Positions 32,526-44,133 of a DNA stretch of 64,000 nt are shown piece after piece. Numbering within the stretch: position 1 is the first letter of the stretch; every line of letters begins with the position of its first letter. The DNA comes from Protonemura montana (lineage: Eukaryota > Arthropoda > Insecta > Plecoptera > Nemouridae): NCBI GenBank assembly GCA_947568835.1, contig OX387604.1, positions 13,359,076 to 13,423,075 of the forward strand. The letters run 5' to 3'. The notes beneath the pieces were generated by a model. The model searched no databases. It worked only from the letters and a program-made list of their open reading frames with translations, and had not been told where the DNA came from. Position numbers and translations under genes: made by a program.

Positions 32526-35500
32526 ATGGCTGCTGCTGAACAGATTGGTTGTACAAAAGTTTGGGAACTTTCGTTATACGAGTTAAATAGGACTCCACAA
32601 ATTGCAATTATCGATAATACTGAAATAGCTGTTTCGCCTCGTAGTCTTCATAGTGAGTTGATGTGTCCTATATGTCTAGATATGTTGAAAAAGACTATGA
32701 CAACAAAGGAATGTCTACATAGATTCTGTTCTGACTGCATAATAACAGCGTTACGTTCAGGCAATAAAGAATGCCCTACTTGTAGGAAGAAGCTAGTTTC
32801 AAAAAGGTCACTAAGACCCGATCCGAATTTCGATTTGTTAATTTCAAAAATATATCCAAGTCGTGATGAATACGAAGCACATCAAGAACGTGTGTTGGCA
32901 ACTTTGAACAACAGCTATAGCCAGACTGCAATGGTAAATTCTATTGCTGAAGGTATACAGTTTCAATCACAGATCCGACCATTCAGGCTAAAAAAATCCT
33001 CGGATCTAGATTCATTCAATAACATTCAAATTCCAAGTGCTCCCTTTGCTTCTGTGGACTTTCTTGGTGAAACTAAGAATTCACCTGTGGTACTTCAGCC
33101 TCAAAATCTGCAAGGTAGTGCTAACGTGAACCATTCAAAATCTGCCAAAAAGGCAAAAGTTGGATTCATCACAAATGCAAGCAGTGAATTAAAGGAGGAT
33201 GCCGAGTTTGATGTGTCTAGTGATGACTTCTTTTTCGAACCATTGAACATAGATGAAATTGAACTTGTGTTCAATCCTCATCCTACTGAGATGGGTATGG
33301 ACAACTTTTTAATAAAAGCTTTGAAAGAAAATTCAGTTCGATACATCAAAACAACAGCCAATGCTTCAGGTAAGATTAAAATCAAATTTATTGAACCTGT
33401 TTTTCGTGTGTTTAATTTAATTTTTAACTGATCTGAGGATGGAAATATAAAAGCATATCCTGGTATCCATACCTACACGTTCCATACACAATCCACGTTC
33501 TTCAAGAACATTTTTGCTTAGTCCTGTGGAAAAAAGGAAAATTAAAGGCCTACCCTCAATTGACAGCAATTAGCATGCATATCGCATTAGAAACTTTAAA
33601 CTTAGTTATCATGTGGGACTGCCCACAATTCGACTCAACGCGCACGGCGCATATTCAAAGCATTTGACAATTTTCAAAGAATCTAACAACTTATGTGATT
33701 TGCTTACATGTCGAACCAATCACAAAATTATTTTAACAAGAATGGCCGACAGTCTTTTCTGACTGACATTGCTGGGTGATTTGTTTTTATATTATGTTTC
33801 ATTTGCTCAATGCTACTTTTCTGGGATTAGCATAGAGTAAAATTAAACACAGAATTTTGTGGCAATCCTACTGTAAACATGTAATAGACATGAAAGCGTC
33901 AAATGGACTCTTCTGAAAACACAAGTAACAGCTGAGCAAAAGCCTATATACCTCCAGATTCGAAACTCCGTAAATTCGCTTTGTAAATTCGCTGTGCTTG
34001 TGCTTATTGCTACATGTCAATTTTGGCATATATTTGGTTGTGGTCTGTGAGAGTGATTGTAACAGAGAGCGTTTGGCAAAGCCTTAACGGACGATCTGAG
34101 TCTAAATAGCTAACGGGCCCGATTGAATATTGGCTCTTAAAGGACTAAATGATCAGTTTTACCAAAAAATCTTCTAATCTTGTCGACCCGCAAGTCCCAT
34201 CAACTTGGAATTCCACAAGGAATCCAAAAAAACCAATTAAAACTTGATCTGAAAAGTATTATAAATGGTATAGGTAACTCAGAATAATAAAATTTAGTCA
34301 ACACTCAGGATAACTTGCTTCCAGAACTAAAAGTGAGACTTCCTTTTGCCAATCCATGGTATGGCTCACTGAGAGTATCGACTCTTAAAAACGAGCTAGA
34401 CGAACAGTGTGAACCCAATACAAAAGTTAAGAGAAGAATTTGTTTTTAATTGGTCATTGCATGTAAAACATACTATATTTATCTAATCTAATGCTTTGGC
34501 AATAAATTATACAAAATCAGTAATTCTTCAATTTCACCCAAATAATAATATGCATCTTCACACAAGTCCCTTACTATACTTAAATGGGAAAAGCATTCAG
34601 GCTCAAAACACCACAAAATTTTTAGGAATCTTAATTGACAACAAACTTAGTTGGAATGATCACATTAATCTAATAGGAAAAAAAATTGCATCAGGGTGTT
34701 TCTTAATTAAACGAATGATGCAAATCACCGATTTTGAAACAGCCAAATTAGTTTACTACTCGTTTATACACTCTCGACTAATGTATGGAATTTTATTGTG
34801 GGGGCAATCTCGGCATATAAATCGCCTTTTCATACTACAAAAGCAAGCAATCCGACTCCTGTCATCAGCAAGTAGAAATCCCTGTACGCCAGGAATGTAC
34901 TACAAAGACTCATGCAGACCTTATTTTAAAAAATACAAAATAATGACCTTACCGTGCATATACATTTATTGTGCCATATGTTTTATGATTGATAATATTA
35001 ATCATCTAAATCTGGGTAGCAGCTCACGGAACAATAGCACACGTAACTCACATATTTTAAAAAATGAGAAAACAAAATCAAAATACGACAAGAACAATCC
35101 TTTTATGCTTGGAATATTAATTTATAACAAAATATTATCCATTTTTAGCATCAAAAAAACTAACAAAGATGACGAGGTGTTTAAAATGAATGTTAAAAAG
35201 TTTTTGGCAGATAACGCATTTTATTCTGTGAATAGTTTTTTAGCCTTTAAGACTGTGTAATTAGTATGTAATAGAATTAACTAAGTGAATATGTAAATAT
35301 TATATACTATGACTGAGTGTAAAACACGAATATATTGTAATGACATGTCTCATACCAAAGCTATTGGTCAATCGAGAATAAATAAATAAAAATTATTATT
35401 ATTATTATTATTAATTATTATAATCAATGGCATGTGTCTTGACTCAGCCTCAAAGTCTCCTCTTGCATGTCGCTACTAGTCGACTAGTACTCATCACTGT

Positions 35501-36648
35501 TAAAGGGTTAATTCCTGGGGATAAAAGATAACCTACAGATAATCTGGAATAAGTTTAATAAAAATCTCTTTAAACTTTTATTATGCCATTAGCAAATTTA
35601 ATTTTATAACTTCAATTCAAAAAGGTGTCTCTTTGGTGTTTGTTAGCTTCTTATTATGTTTCTGTATGGATCATATTTGTATGCGCATGAAAGGGTCTTA
35701 TTCCCTCTTATCTAAGGTGTCTGGCTAGGAAATCCTCGCAAGGTGTCTTAAAAGGCTTTAAGAGTTTGCCTAAAAGGCTCTTTGACAAGTGTAAAAAAAC
35801 ATCAATTATTAAGTATTAAGATTTTTTTTAAATCTGTGACTGTAACTGATGTAGCCTGACCGTGAGCCTGTCAGCAGTCAATATCTCTAGAGTGAAGTTA
35901 CTCATGCAGTATTCATGAATTTTGCATTGATTGGTGTTCTTGGAAAAATCCTACAAGCATATCAGAGATTTACATTCAGTTACTTGGTTACTGGATTTAA
36001 GAAATCAAGTATCTAATTGGGGGTCAGAATCTCATCAAACACTTACATTTCTGATGACAATTTTAAGTAAATAAAGTAAAAATCCCGATAGAAAATTAAA
36101 AAAACGGTGAATTCCTTTACCGATTACAACATTTAAAAAGCATGTTTTCTGATTTTTCATTTAAAAAAATTAAAATTCAGATTCAGATCCTAAAGTATCA
36201 AGAGGTTTCTTTCAGATTTCAATTGCAATTTTAATTTCAATTAACCCAACACATGCGACATTTAAATAAAATTATATTTGATTAGTGTATTGAAAGCCAT
36301 CATGTGGTTATGAATTTATGATCAACCGGAATGTGGCTCTCAATGACTTAATTGTTTTATACCATCCTACCCTAGATACCTAGAAGTAACAAAATATGCT
36401 AATAAAACTTCCTCTCCTTTTTATTTTTAGTTGATCATCTCAGCAAATACTTGGCTATGCGGCTGACCCTGGATTTGGATTGCGAGCTACCAGAAACATA
36501 TCGTCTTCTAAATTTCTGCATCTATATCGCTCCAACTCCTGGCCAGTTGGTAGTTCTCAGTGGCACACAAACTTTGAGGCAAGTTAATGACAGGTTCTGG
36601 AAAATAAACAAACCTCTTGAAATGTTCTACTCTTGGAAAAAAACATAA
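32526..36648 (+). CDS. RNF2: E3 ubiquitin-protein ligase RING2/RING1 (Polycomb PRC1)
   Basis: Two exons, 32526-33369 and 36431-36648, joined in phase 1, give 353 residues (human RNF2 336). The catalytic core of Polycomb repressive complex 1, it monoubiquitylates histone H2A. The C3HC4 RING is complete: C47 and C50 in [11 protein letters not shown]63, H65, C68 and C71 in [11 protein letters not shown], and C83 and C86 in KECPTC. It is followed by [15 protein letters not shown] and [18 protein letters not shown], almost unchanged from vertebrates. After a variable linker the RAWUL domain begins near residue 240 and continues in exon 2 ([41 protein letters not shown]). Vertebrates have two paralogues (RING1, RNF2); an invertebrate gene would be pre-duplication. 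The single 3-kb intron falls inside the RAWUL domain and contains a LINE relic. Confidence 0.96.
34496..35420 (+). mobile_element. LINE 3' end in the RNF2 intron
   Basis: An open frame of about 254 codons without an ATG encodes the C-terminal RT/thumb region of a non-LTR element: [20 protein letters not shown], then [20 protein letters not shown] and [18 protein letters not shown]. It ends in TAA at 35260, followed by a short UTR and an (ATT)n tail at 35393-35415, typical of a LINE 3' end. The open frame suggests a fairly recent 5'-truncated insertion. Confidence 0.88.
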
Positions 36649-37403
36649 TGTATGGTAATGTGTATCAGTGTGTTCCGAACTATTCTAGTGTAGCACGGGT
36701 TACCCCGATTTTGTTTGTAAGCTTCGGTGTAATGGGTGTGGCTACCCTCGGAGTGAATTCGTAAGACCTGCTAGTCGAGCAGTGTCAAATGGAGAAGGTG
36801 TCAAATCTACGCGCTAATTTCGAAAATGTGACCGTTTTGTGAGGTATAATCGTAATAATTTGGAATACCTAAATTAGCTAAATTTTGCTATTTTTTGTCA
36901 AAACCAGGGTATTTCAAATTGTGAAGTAGCAAATACACGACCCTGAACTAAAAACTGTGAAAGAAAACCAACTAATATATACCCAAATCTGATCAAACAT
37001 GGCCCAGACCTGCCTTTTTCATGTGTCAAAACTTGTCTCCTTTCAAGTCACATGAGTGAACGATTACAATTTCCCAATAAGTCAGGATTCCACACCAAGA
37101 AACGACCGTATATAAAATCACACCAAACTACACATGATGCCATGAAAAAATGATTATTTTACGATATTCCGCTATACGAGGAAAATTTTGTTGTGGAAGC
37201 TACTCGTCGTGTAACAGAAATATCCGACGTGAAGTTGGGTGAGATAGTTTCAAAAAATAATTAATTGCCGTATAACATCTAATGTTTTGTGTTGTGCTTT
37301 ATTCCTTTTTTGGAAACCAGATGGATTTGAAGTTAGCAGAAGAGTTGACACTAGTTGAAAACATGCCATCCAAATAATTTCTTGAAGTTAAACAAAAAAT
37401 TAT

Positions 37404-37560
37404 GCAGGATTCTCTGTTGGTTTCTCTGGTGTTTTCTCAAAAGAGCTCAAACCAGCAAGCAATGAATGGTGGGGGAGCATTGCTGGAAATGCATGCGAGA
37501 GAACCACGAAACAAACCCATGACTTTCTGATCACTGGTGCTTGGCCACACATGTTTCCAG
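37404..37560 (-). mobile_element. tRNA-derived SINE (family 2), diverged copy
   Basis: Parallels the copy at 49985-50240: CTGGTGTTTTCTC, GAGCTCAAACCAGCAAGC, GGAAATGCATGCGAGAGAAC. The tRNA-like head is heavily eroded. Confidence 0.55.
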
Positions 37561-38129
37561 CCTCGCTTTTTCCTGCATTAAATATAAGATCAATAAGAGC
37601 AGAACTCATCCTCTGCTATTGAATTAACAAACACGTTGGTGATTAAAACCTCACCTTTTTAAATTTTGGGCCAATCAGAAAGGAGTTTGTTGCTCTAAAC
37701 TATCAGGAAATCTCGGGTTACCCCTATTACACCGGATTCTTTCTCGGATTAGTTCTCGAACACACTATATATGGTGGCTTATTTCATCGTGGCCTGCTAT
37801 GTCTTCAGGCCAATGGCTTCCTATATTTACACATATATATATATATATACTAGTATTTGGAAGTTTTAGTGGTTAAGCTGCTTAAAAGTATTCTTTTAAT
37901 TGCAACTTATTGCTGAAATATGTCTGCGCATCTTCAGAAAATATGTGGAAAGTATTTTTTTTAAAACTAAAGTATCTAAAACATCTAGGTTTCCTAGCTG
38001 TGCATGTTTTTGATTGTCTCCTGGTGAGTCGAGTAAATATCTGCTGGGACAGCTCGTTTTCGACGCTTGTCAATCCTGTTTCAATTTGGGTGGACATAAA
38101 GGAAATCTCTTTGAATAAAAAAGTTAAGA

Positions 38130-41100
38130 TATTGCGAGTTATAAAGCTGACATTTTTACTAAATTTCCTAACACCATGACACAACACATCTCACAAATCT
38201 GAACAAATAATTTTCATCAAGAAAAATCTAGAAGTGAAATAGGGAGACATTTTTTTTTTTTTTTAATTTCCCTCAAGAACTTAAGTGTTTTAAGTTATGA
38301 TAACTATAACTATTACTATAACTATTTAATAACTATAACTATTAAAACTATTTAAAAAGAAACCAAGAAGTTCTCTCAAACCTGCAATATGGGCTAGAAA
38401 GTAGCCACAAATTTGCGAAATTTACTTCATGTCACGGTGCCAAATATGGGTCAAATTTTATAATATTGAAGTAAGAAAATAGCTTTGTTCCAAAATAGCA
38501 GATCCAACTTTTTGAACTCACTATTTTTGTAGCAAAAGTTTTCACTTTTAGTGCTGAGTAGTGTGCTGCTGAGTGGGCTCAGTGACCCTCGCACCTGCAC
38601 CATCGAACTATCCTGCTGGTCAAATACATTTTATACCTGCTTCCTGCTTCCGTTGACAGCTCGATTTACACTGTAAATTGCTTAATCAGACAAATTTGTG
38701 GCGTAAGTAATGGGATATTTTATACTTTTTCAATTGGTGGTTAAAACCCAGAAATGTCTTGAACACTTAGTTGAAAAAGTTCCAGAGTTTTTTTTAATTC
38801 GGCAGTTCAAGACGAAGAAAATACACTGATTTGTGTGTCGTGTTTTGTTGTGGTTGCCAAAAACAAGGCCTAACGCTGGGACGCTTCACTTGGCTAATTG
38901 AGAGGCACAACTTTAACTTCAAACTGAAGTTCAACTTCTAACTTCTCTACTGAACTGTAGGTCACGTATCCTTCCTGTGGGTGAAATCGTGAGCAAGCTT
39001 CTCAAGATGTTATTTAAAACTCCTGGTTTATACAGTTCGACAAGAGTTAGTCGAGGAATATCAATGGCAAAAAGGGGAGTGTCCGTACTCAGCGTGATAT
39101 AAAGCTGAAATTTTGACATTATGTGCCTAACACCATGACACAACTCATGTCACAAACCCAAACAAAAAATTTCCATCGGAAAACATCCAAACAAAATTAC
39201 CAAAGTCAACATTTCTTCAAAAATGAAATTTTTTAAAAAGTGTAATAAGTAGAACATTTTTGGAGATTGAAATGTCTAGTTTTCACAGAAGCCTATGCAT
39301 TGCTGTGTTTTACCAAAAAGGTTTTTAAAAAATTTCAGAAAGTTTTTACAAATCTATGGTATGAGCCAAAAAGTAGCCCAAAAAACCCAAAAAAAATGTA
39401 TACCACTTTTCACTTATTGCCACGGGACCAAATATTAGGAAAATTTTATAAAACTAGTTTGAAAAGATAGCTCAATTCATTGTCTACAAGGCTGCAGATC
39501 TAACTTTTTGATCACGTCAAGTTAACAACTGAGATTTTTGCTTTTCCCAACGAGAGACGCGCTGCTCAGCTTCGCTGAGCCATGCGGCAGGCTGGTAAAT
39601 AGCATACGTTGTGTGCTTTGAATGGCATACTACCGATGAGTGTGCAGGCTCTTTGATACTACGTTAGGTTCGCACGGGATTTTATATCATTTACCTAAAA
39701 TGTTATGCTTATTGTTTTTTGTCTGTAAATTTGGTCTGTTTCTTGATTTTTTAATAATAAAAATCAAATATCAAATCAATATAAATCAACCATACCCTGC
39801 TCCGGTTCAACCACGTGCAGAGGTTTGAGGAATCTACAGAATCCGAGACAATGATTTTGAAGAAGACTGCGAACAAATTTGGTGAGGTGTATCCACTTGA
39901 CATGGGTTTTGATGGCTGGAAAAAATTCTGCACCAAGCTGCATACATTTAAAAAACAGAGGTCGAGAACATGATGCCCAGCGAAGAATATTCGCTTCACA
40001 GCGAAGTGTCTCTGGAATCATCAGAGCAATTTGTACTTGATAAATTACGCTATTTCATGCAACTTTTATTGGATCCTCAAGCATTATCCAAGGGACAAAA
40101 AGACAACTATGAATCGAAACAACATATTGAAAGAAAATGTATAACGATTGCTGAGTGTATCATTTACTGTATCCGCTGAGAAATAAAACACACACAAATT
40201 ACACCCCCATTTCACCTGGGACTTTTAGTCCAGCTTCACCACGAGAAGGAGAGTTGATTACTTATCGACACTTTAAACAGCTTAGGTATTTGTGACAGCT
40301 ACGTTGAACTGAGGGTCTTCCTTAGGTCGTTGGCAAAAGAAGAACTTTCTCGAAACAAGAACAGTACCTACATGATAGTTTTTAGACTGATGTCTACCTG
40401 ATTTATCCTTAGCACTAGTTTTAACAAAAACTATTTGAGATGGGTTTTTGTTAAGAACAGAACATATATACCAATCGGCATCATTTATCGTCATGAAGGT
40501 GTGAAGGTCAAGAAGACAAACAACGTGGACATCAACGTTGAAACAATTGACGGAAAACAACAGTACCACGTAATGGCCAGAGACAATTTTCAAGATCAAG
40601 ACCCTAGCGTGGAAGCTGGTCCCATAATTAGAACGAAGAAATATGCATAGAAAAAAACTCTAGGGGGTCACTAAAGATTCTGTTTGTAGGGTGATTCAAT
40701 TTTTAAAGCCTCATTCCAAACTAGAACCAGCTAGACTGAGAGATGTTTTTAACAACTTAATCGTAAATAAATTTCAAGAGCGAGAACACAATCGTTCACT
40801 GCAAATCAACATGAAAGATCTTTCATGGGTGATGCTGCGTGGTGTTTCTAGGGGAATGTTTGGAGAAATGTCAAAGAGCCAATTGTAATTTGTGCTTTTT
40901 TGAAAAGGATAAAATACACGGATTAGTGCTTCACCGCTGTCTTAGCGCTCAAAACTGTCGCACTCTACATTCCATCCATCGACGCGAAGTCTGCAGATTT
41001 CTCAACCATATACGACATTGAAAAATGGCCAGGATCTAGCAAAACGCTGTGGAAAAAAATTTAGGATTCACACGTTTTACCAACAACTGTCTGCAGTTGC

Positions 41101-42580
41101 TCTAAACAGAAAAATAAATGCTAAAAAGAATACATACACACATAAAAAATACATACAAAATGCAGGTGTGATGGGGAATGCTACAATGCCTACAATGACA
41201 TGATCTACAATGCCGTCAAAAAAACGCTTCAATGATGTGAATTACCAAATATTTTCACGCATGGATGTATCAAGAGGGTTCCAAGCAATAGCATGCTATA
41301 TGCCAGCCTGCCGTGCGGCGCAGCGGCGCTTTGCAGCGCGTCAAGAGTTTACCTCTCGTTGGAAAAAGCAAAAATCTAAGTTGTTTACTTGGCGTTTTGA
41401 AAAAGTTACATCTGCAGTCTTTTAGACAATGAATTGAGCTATCTTTTCAAACTAGTTTTATAACATTATTTGGGCCAATATTTGGTCCTGTGGCAATAAG
41501 TGAAAAGTGGTATATATATTTTTTGTGTTTTTTTTTTAGCTACTTTTTGGCTCATATAATAGATTTGTACAAGCTTTTTGACGTTTTTTAAAAACGTTTA
41601 TGGTAGAACACATCAATGCCTAGGCTTCTGCAAAAACTACACATTTCTACCTCCATAAATGTCCTACTTATAAGAATTTTTCATTTTTTAAGCAATTTTG
41701 ACTTTGGTAATTTTTTTGGATGTCATCTGATGGTAATGTTTTGTTTGGGTTTGTGACATGAGTTGTGTCATGGTGTTAGGCACATAATGTCAAAATTTCA
41801 CTTCTATGTAACACCGAATATCCTAACTTCGTTATTTGACGAGATAGCCGCTCGATATTCCTCGACTATGTTGATTCTACTTTGAGAGCTAGCCATGCAA
41901 ACACGTATGCTGGCATGCCAATATATTTTTGATGAATCAATGGGTTCAATGATGTATGGCGCTAGAAACTCCCCAAGTAACTGACCTGCTGTAACTGACC
42001 TTTGTAACTCTACTCCTCCCCTAAAAAATACCATTTCTCAGTAAACACATCTTGAGACATGCGAATTGCACGTATGGAGCAGTTGGAATAGGAAGCGTTT
42101 TTCACATAGTATTTTTCCAGCCGGGTGGCGCGGGTATGGGGACGTGGGGCCAGCCCAGCAGCATACCGCTCAGCAATAAAAGTTAAAAATATCGCAATAC
42201 TACAATATCGCTAATACTAATTGCATGTTCAAAAAGTTACATATTATGCAGTCATGTAGTCAATGAATTATGCTGATATCAATATCATCCAATTTGACCC
42301 ATTTTTGACTCCGTGGCACCTAACTGGAGTGTGGTGCTGAAATAGTTAGCCAGAAATAGTTCAGGAAAAATAGTTCTGGAGAACTATTATAATTAAACAT
42401 TCCTATTAGCAAAAATGCCCTCCCTATTTTTCCTTAAAGATTTTTTCATCAAGAATTACATAATAGATTTTAATCAAGAAATTTTGACTTAGTCATTTTT
42501 GTTGGGAGGTCTTCTGATAAAATAAATTGTCTGGATTTGTGACTTGTGTTGCGTCGAGGTTGTGTCAGCTTTACTCAACA
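38130..42580. mobile_element. Outer element with long inverted repeats
   Basis: The left arm (about 38130-38612) and right arm (about 42130-42580) are inverted copies. The left has ATAAAGCTGACATT, ACACAACACATCTCACAAATC and TTTTCATCAAG; the right has the complements GACTTGTGTTGCG, TCAGCTTTACTC and TTTTTCATCAAG. They are diverged relatives of the inner arms, so an element of the same family seems to have been invaded by another. Boundaries are approximate. Confidence 0.6.
39045..41868. mobile_element. Inner element with ~570-base terminal inverted repeats
   Basis: The left arm, about 39045-39612, starts TAGTCGAGGAATATC and ends GCGGCAGGCTGG...ATAGCATA. The right arm, about 41288-41868, runs as its complement (TATATGCCAGCCTGCCG to GATATTCCTCGACTA). 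Shared landmarks include CACCATGACACAACTCATGT, ATACCACTTTTCACTTATTG and TTGAAAAGATAGCTCAATTC. The 1.7-kb centre has several short open frames (39852-39981, 40435-40650, 40691-40888, 41018-41203). None is recognised and they are in different frames. Possibly a non-autonomous or decayed DNA transposon. Confidence 0.75.
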
Positions 42581-42948
42581 CCAAGTAAGTTGATGCTGGT
42601 TTTCTTGGTTGATATTCCTCCACTCAGATTGTAAAGCTGTACTTCTACCTCTAAGGCTCCTGTTTGTCGTAATTAAAAAATTATATCAAGCAGACAAACC
42701 ATAAACATTTATTTATTGTAATATATTTATATATGTATATATATATATGTATGTGTGTATGTTTTAGAGATGTTGGCAGACGTAAAATTATAAACTAGAT
42801 ACCATGGTCTAATTGTAACTCTTAACTAGCAAATAAAATATTTTCATTCCATATATTCACCTGAGAATGTATCATACTAGAAAACTTCTCCCATGTAGTC
42901 TTGTAGCTATTGGAGCATGCCGATATTGTTGAGTGCATAGGTTATAAC

Positions 42949-43250
42949 CAGAGAAGAAAACATATGTGGTAATAGAGGATGATACCCAATGGCTCTTGCT
43001 GCGATCCTTTTTAACAAACCTCCACAATCAAATAATTACGACTCAAAATATCGGTACTTTTAAATCAATCGTTGAGGTTAGCATTAATAACGATGAATTG
43101 AGCGTAAAGCTGTCTCAACTGCTAGAAACACCGAAATAAAATTTCTTTCCACTCAAAACGACAGTAGATGCCCTCAAATTTTTGTTGGTAACGAAGTCTT
43201 CTGGCGGAAATTTTTTGCGCTTACAGTTTAACATTAGCATTGTGGGAGTA
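42949..43250. repeat. Dispersed repeat, copy 1
   Basis: Landmarks TACCCAATGGCTCTT, AAATAATTACGACTCAAAAT and TTTAACATTAGCATTGTGGG recur, in the same order, at 51215-51506. Landmarks of the 5' half recur at 50880-51000. Confidence 0.6.
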
Positions 43251-43515
43251 CGCTGATAGTAAGTTGGAATTGGTTATTACTTCCTTTGGTATAAATGACA
43301 AAAGCGTAGACGACATCAAATGCCCGCTAACTTTGTCATCAAGCTTTAGCAAGCTAAGTAGTTAATTTAACAATTCTGTGAAAACAATCAATGGTGGTAA
43401 CCACAGGTAATCAAATTACACTTGGGAACATGCACCTGCCGACATCCTAACTGCCCACAGAATGTTAAAAAATTACTGAAAGTGCATTATCTTAAAATGA
43501 AGCGTAGGAAAATAG

Positions 43516-43697
43516 CTTAGGTTCTTTTATTATTATGAACACTACTACCGTCTCAAAAATTGATGCCCAAACGGAGACTTGAATCCCGTTCTCCACCTAT
43601 CGCAGGTGTTGCTCTAACCCATTGAGCTACTTGGACACATGCTTTATGAGATGATTTTAGTGTATTTGATGAGAATGACAGATCTCCAAGGAGCAGA
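43516..43697 (-). mobile_element. tRNA-derived SINE (family 1), minus copy
   Basis: Minus strand: GTCCAAGTAGCTCAATGGG (A box), GGGATTCAAGTCTC (B box), GTTTGGGCATC and a GAGACGGTAGTAGTGTTCAT tail. It forms an inverted pair with the plus copy at 43865. Confidence 0.8.
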
Positions 43698-43812
43698 ACC
43701 CGCGATAGGTGAAGATAGGAGTTAAAGACAATTTTTGAGACAGTAGTAGTGTTCATGATAGTAAAATACCCCGTGCATTCCAAGCGTTTGCAATTTAAAT
43801 AATATTTCAAAT
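43698..43812 (+). mobile_element. tRNA-derived SINE (family 1), 3' half
   Basis: GCGATAGGTGAAGATAGGAG, then GAGACAGTAGTAGTGTTCAT and CAAGCGTTTGCAATTTAAAT, the 3' part of the family, fused directly to the 5' end of the minus copy. Confidence 0.7.
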
Positions 43813-43864
43813 AAATATAATACATCAAACGTCAAATTGGAGTTACCCGAGATTGAATGGTTGT

Positions 43865-44133
43865 GACGTGGTTTAGCGTCACTAGAATCAGAGTGACTGT
43901 GAGTACTCACAGCCTCATGGTTCCACTTCTTGGAGATTCGTCATTCTTATCAAATACACTAAAATTGTCTTAAAAAGCATGTGTCCAAGTAGCTCAATGG
44001 GTTAGAGCAACACCCTCGATAGGTGGAGATCGGGATTCGAGTACCCGTTTGGGCATTTATTTTGGAGACGGTAGTAGCGTTGATAATAATAAAATACCCT
44101 GAGCATTGCAAGCGTTTGCAGTTTAAATAAGAT
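43865..44133 (+). mobile_element. tRNA-derived SINE (family 1), plus copy
   Basis: Head AGTGACTGTGAGTACTCACA, then a tRNA-like core 43982-44056: TAGCTCAATGGGTTAGAGCA, GGGATTCGAGTACCC and GTTTGGGCAT. Tail to GCGTTTGCAGTTTAAATAAG. It is the best-preserved copy; the unusually long 5' head before the tRNA part is shared by the 24541 copy. Confidence 0.8.

Noticed and set aside
40282-40888. Coding gene inside the long inverted-repeat element
   Set aside because: Open frames of 65-105 codons occur on both strands in conflicting frames. None shows a known transposase or polymerase motif.
37820-42770. AT dinucleotide runs near 37830 and 42720 as meaningful boundaries of the nested elements
   Set aside because: They are simple microsatellites lying outside the inverted arms and do not match each other as target duplications.
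43982-44056. A functional tRNA gene
   Set aside because: The A- and B-box-like segments are present, but the acceptor arms do not pair well, and the same sequence recurs in multiple diverged copies with a common non-tRNA tail, so it is a SINE head.
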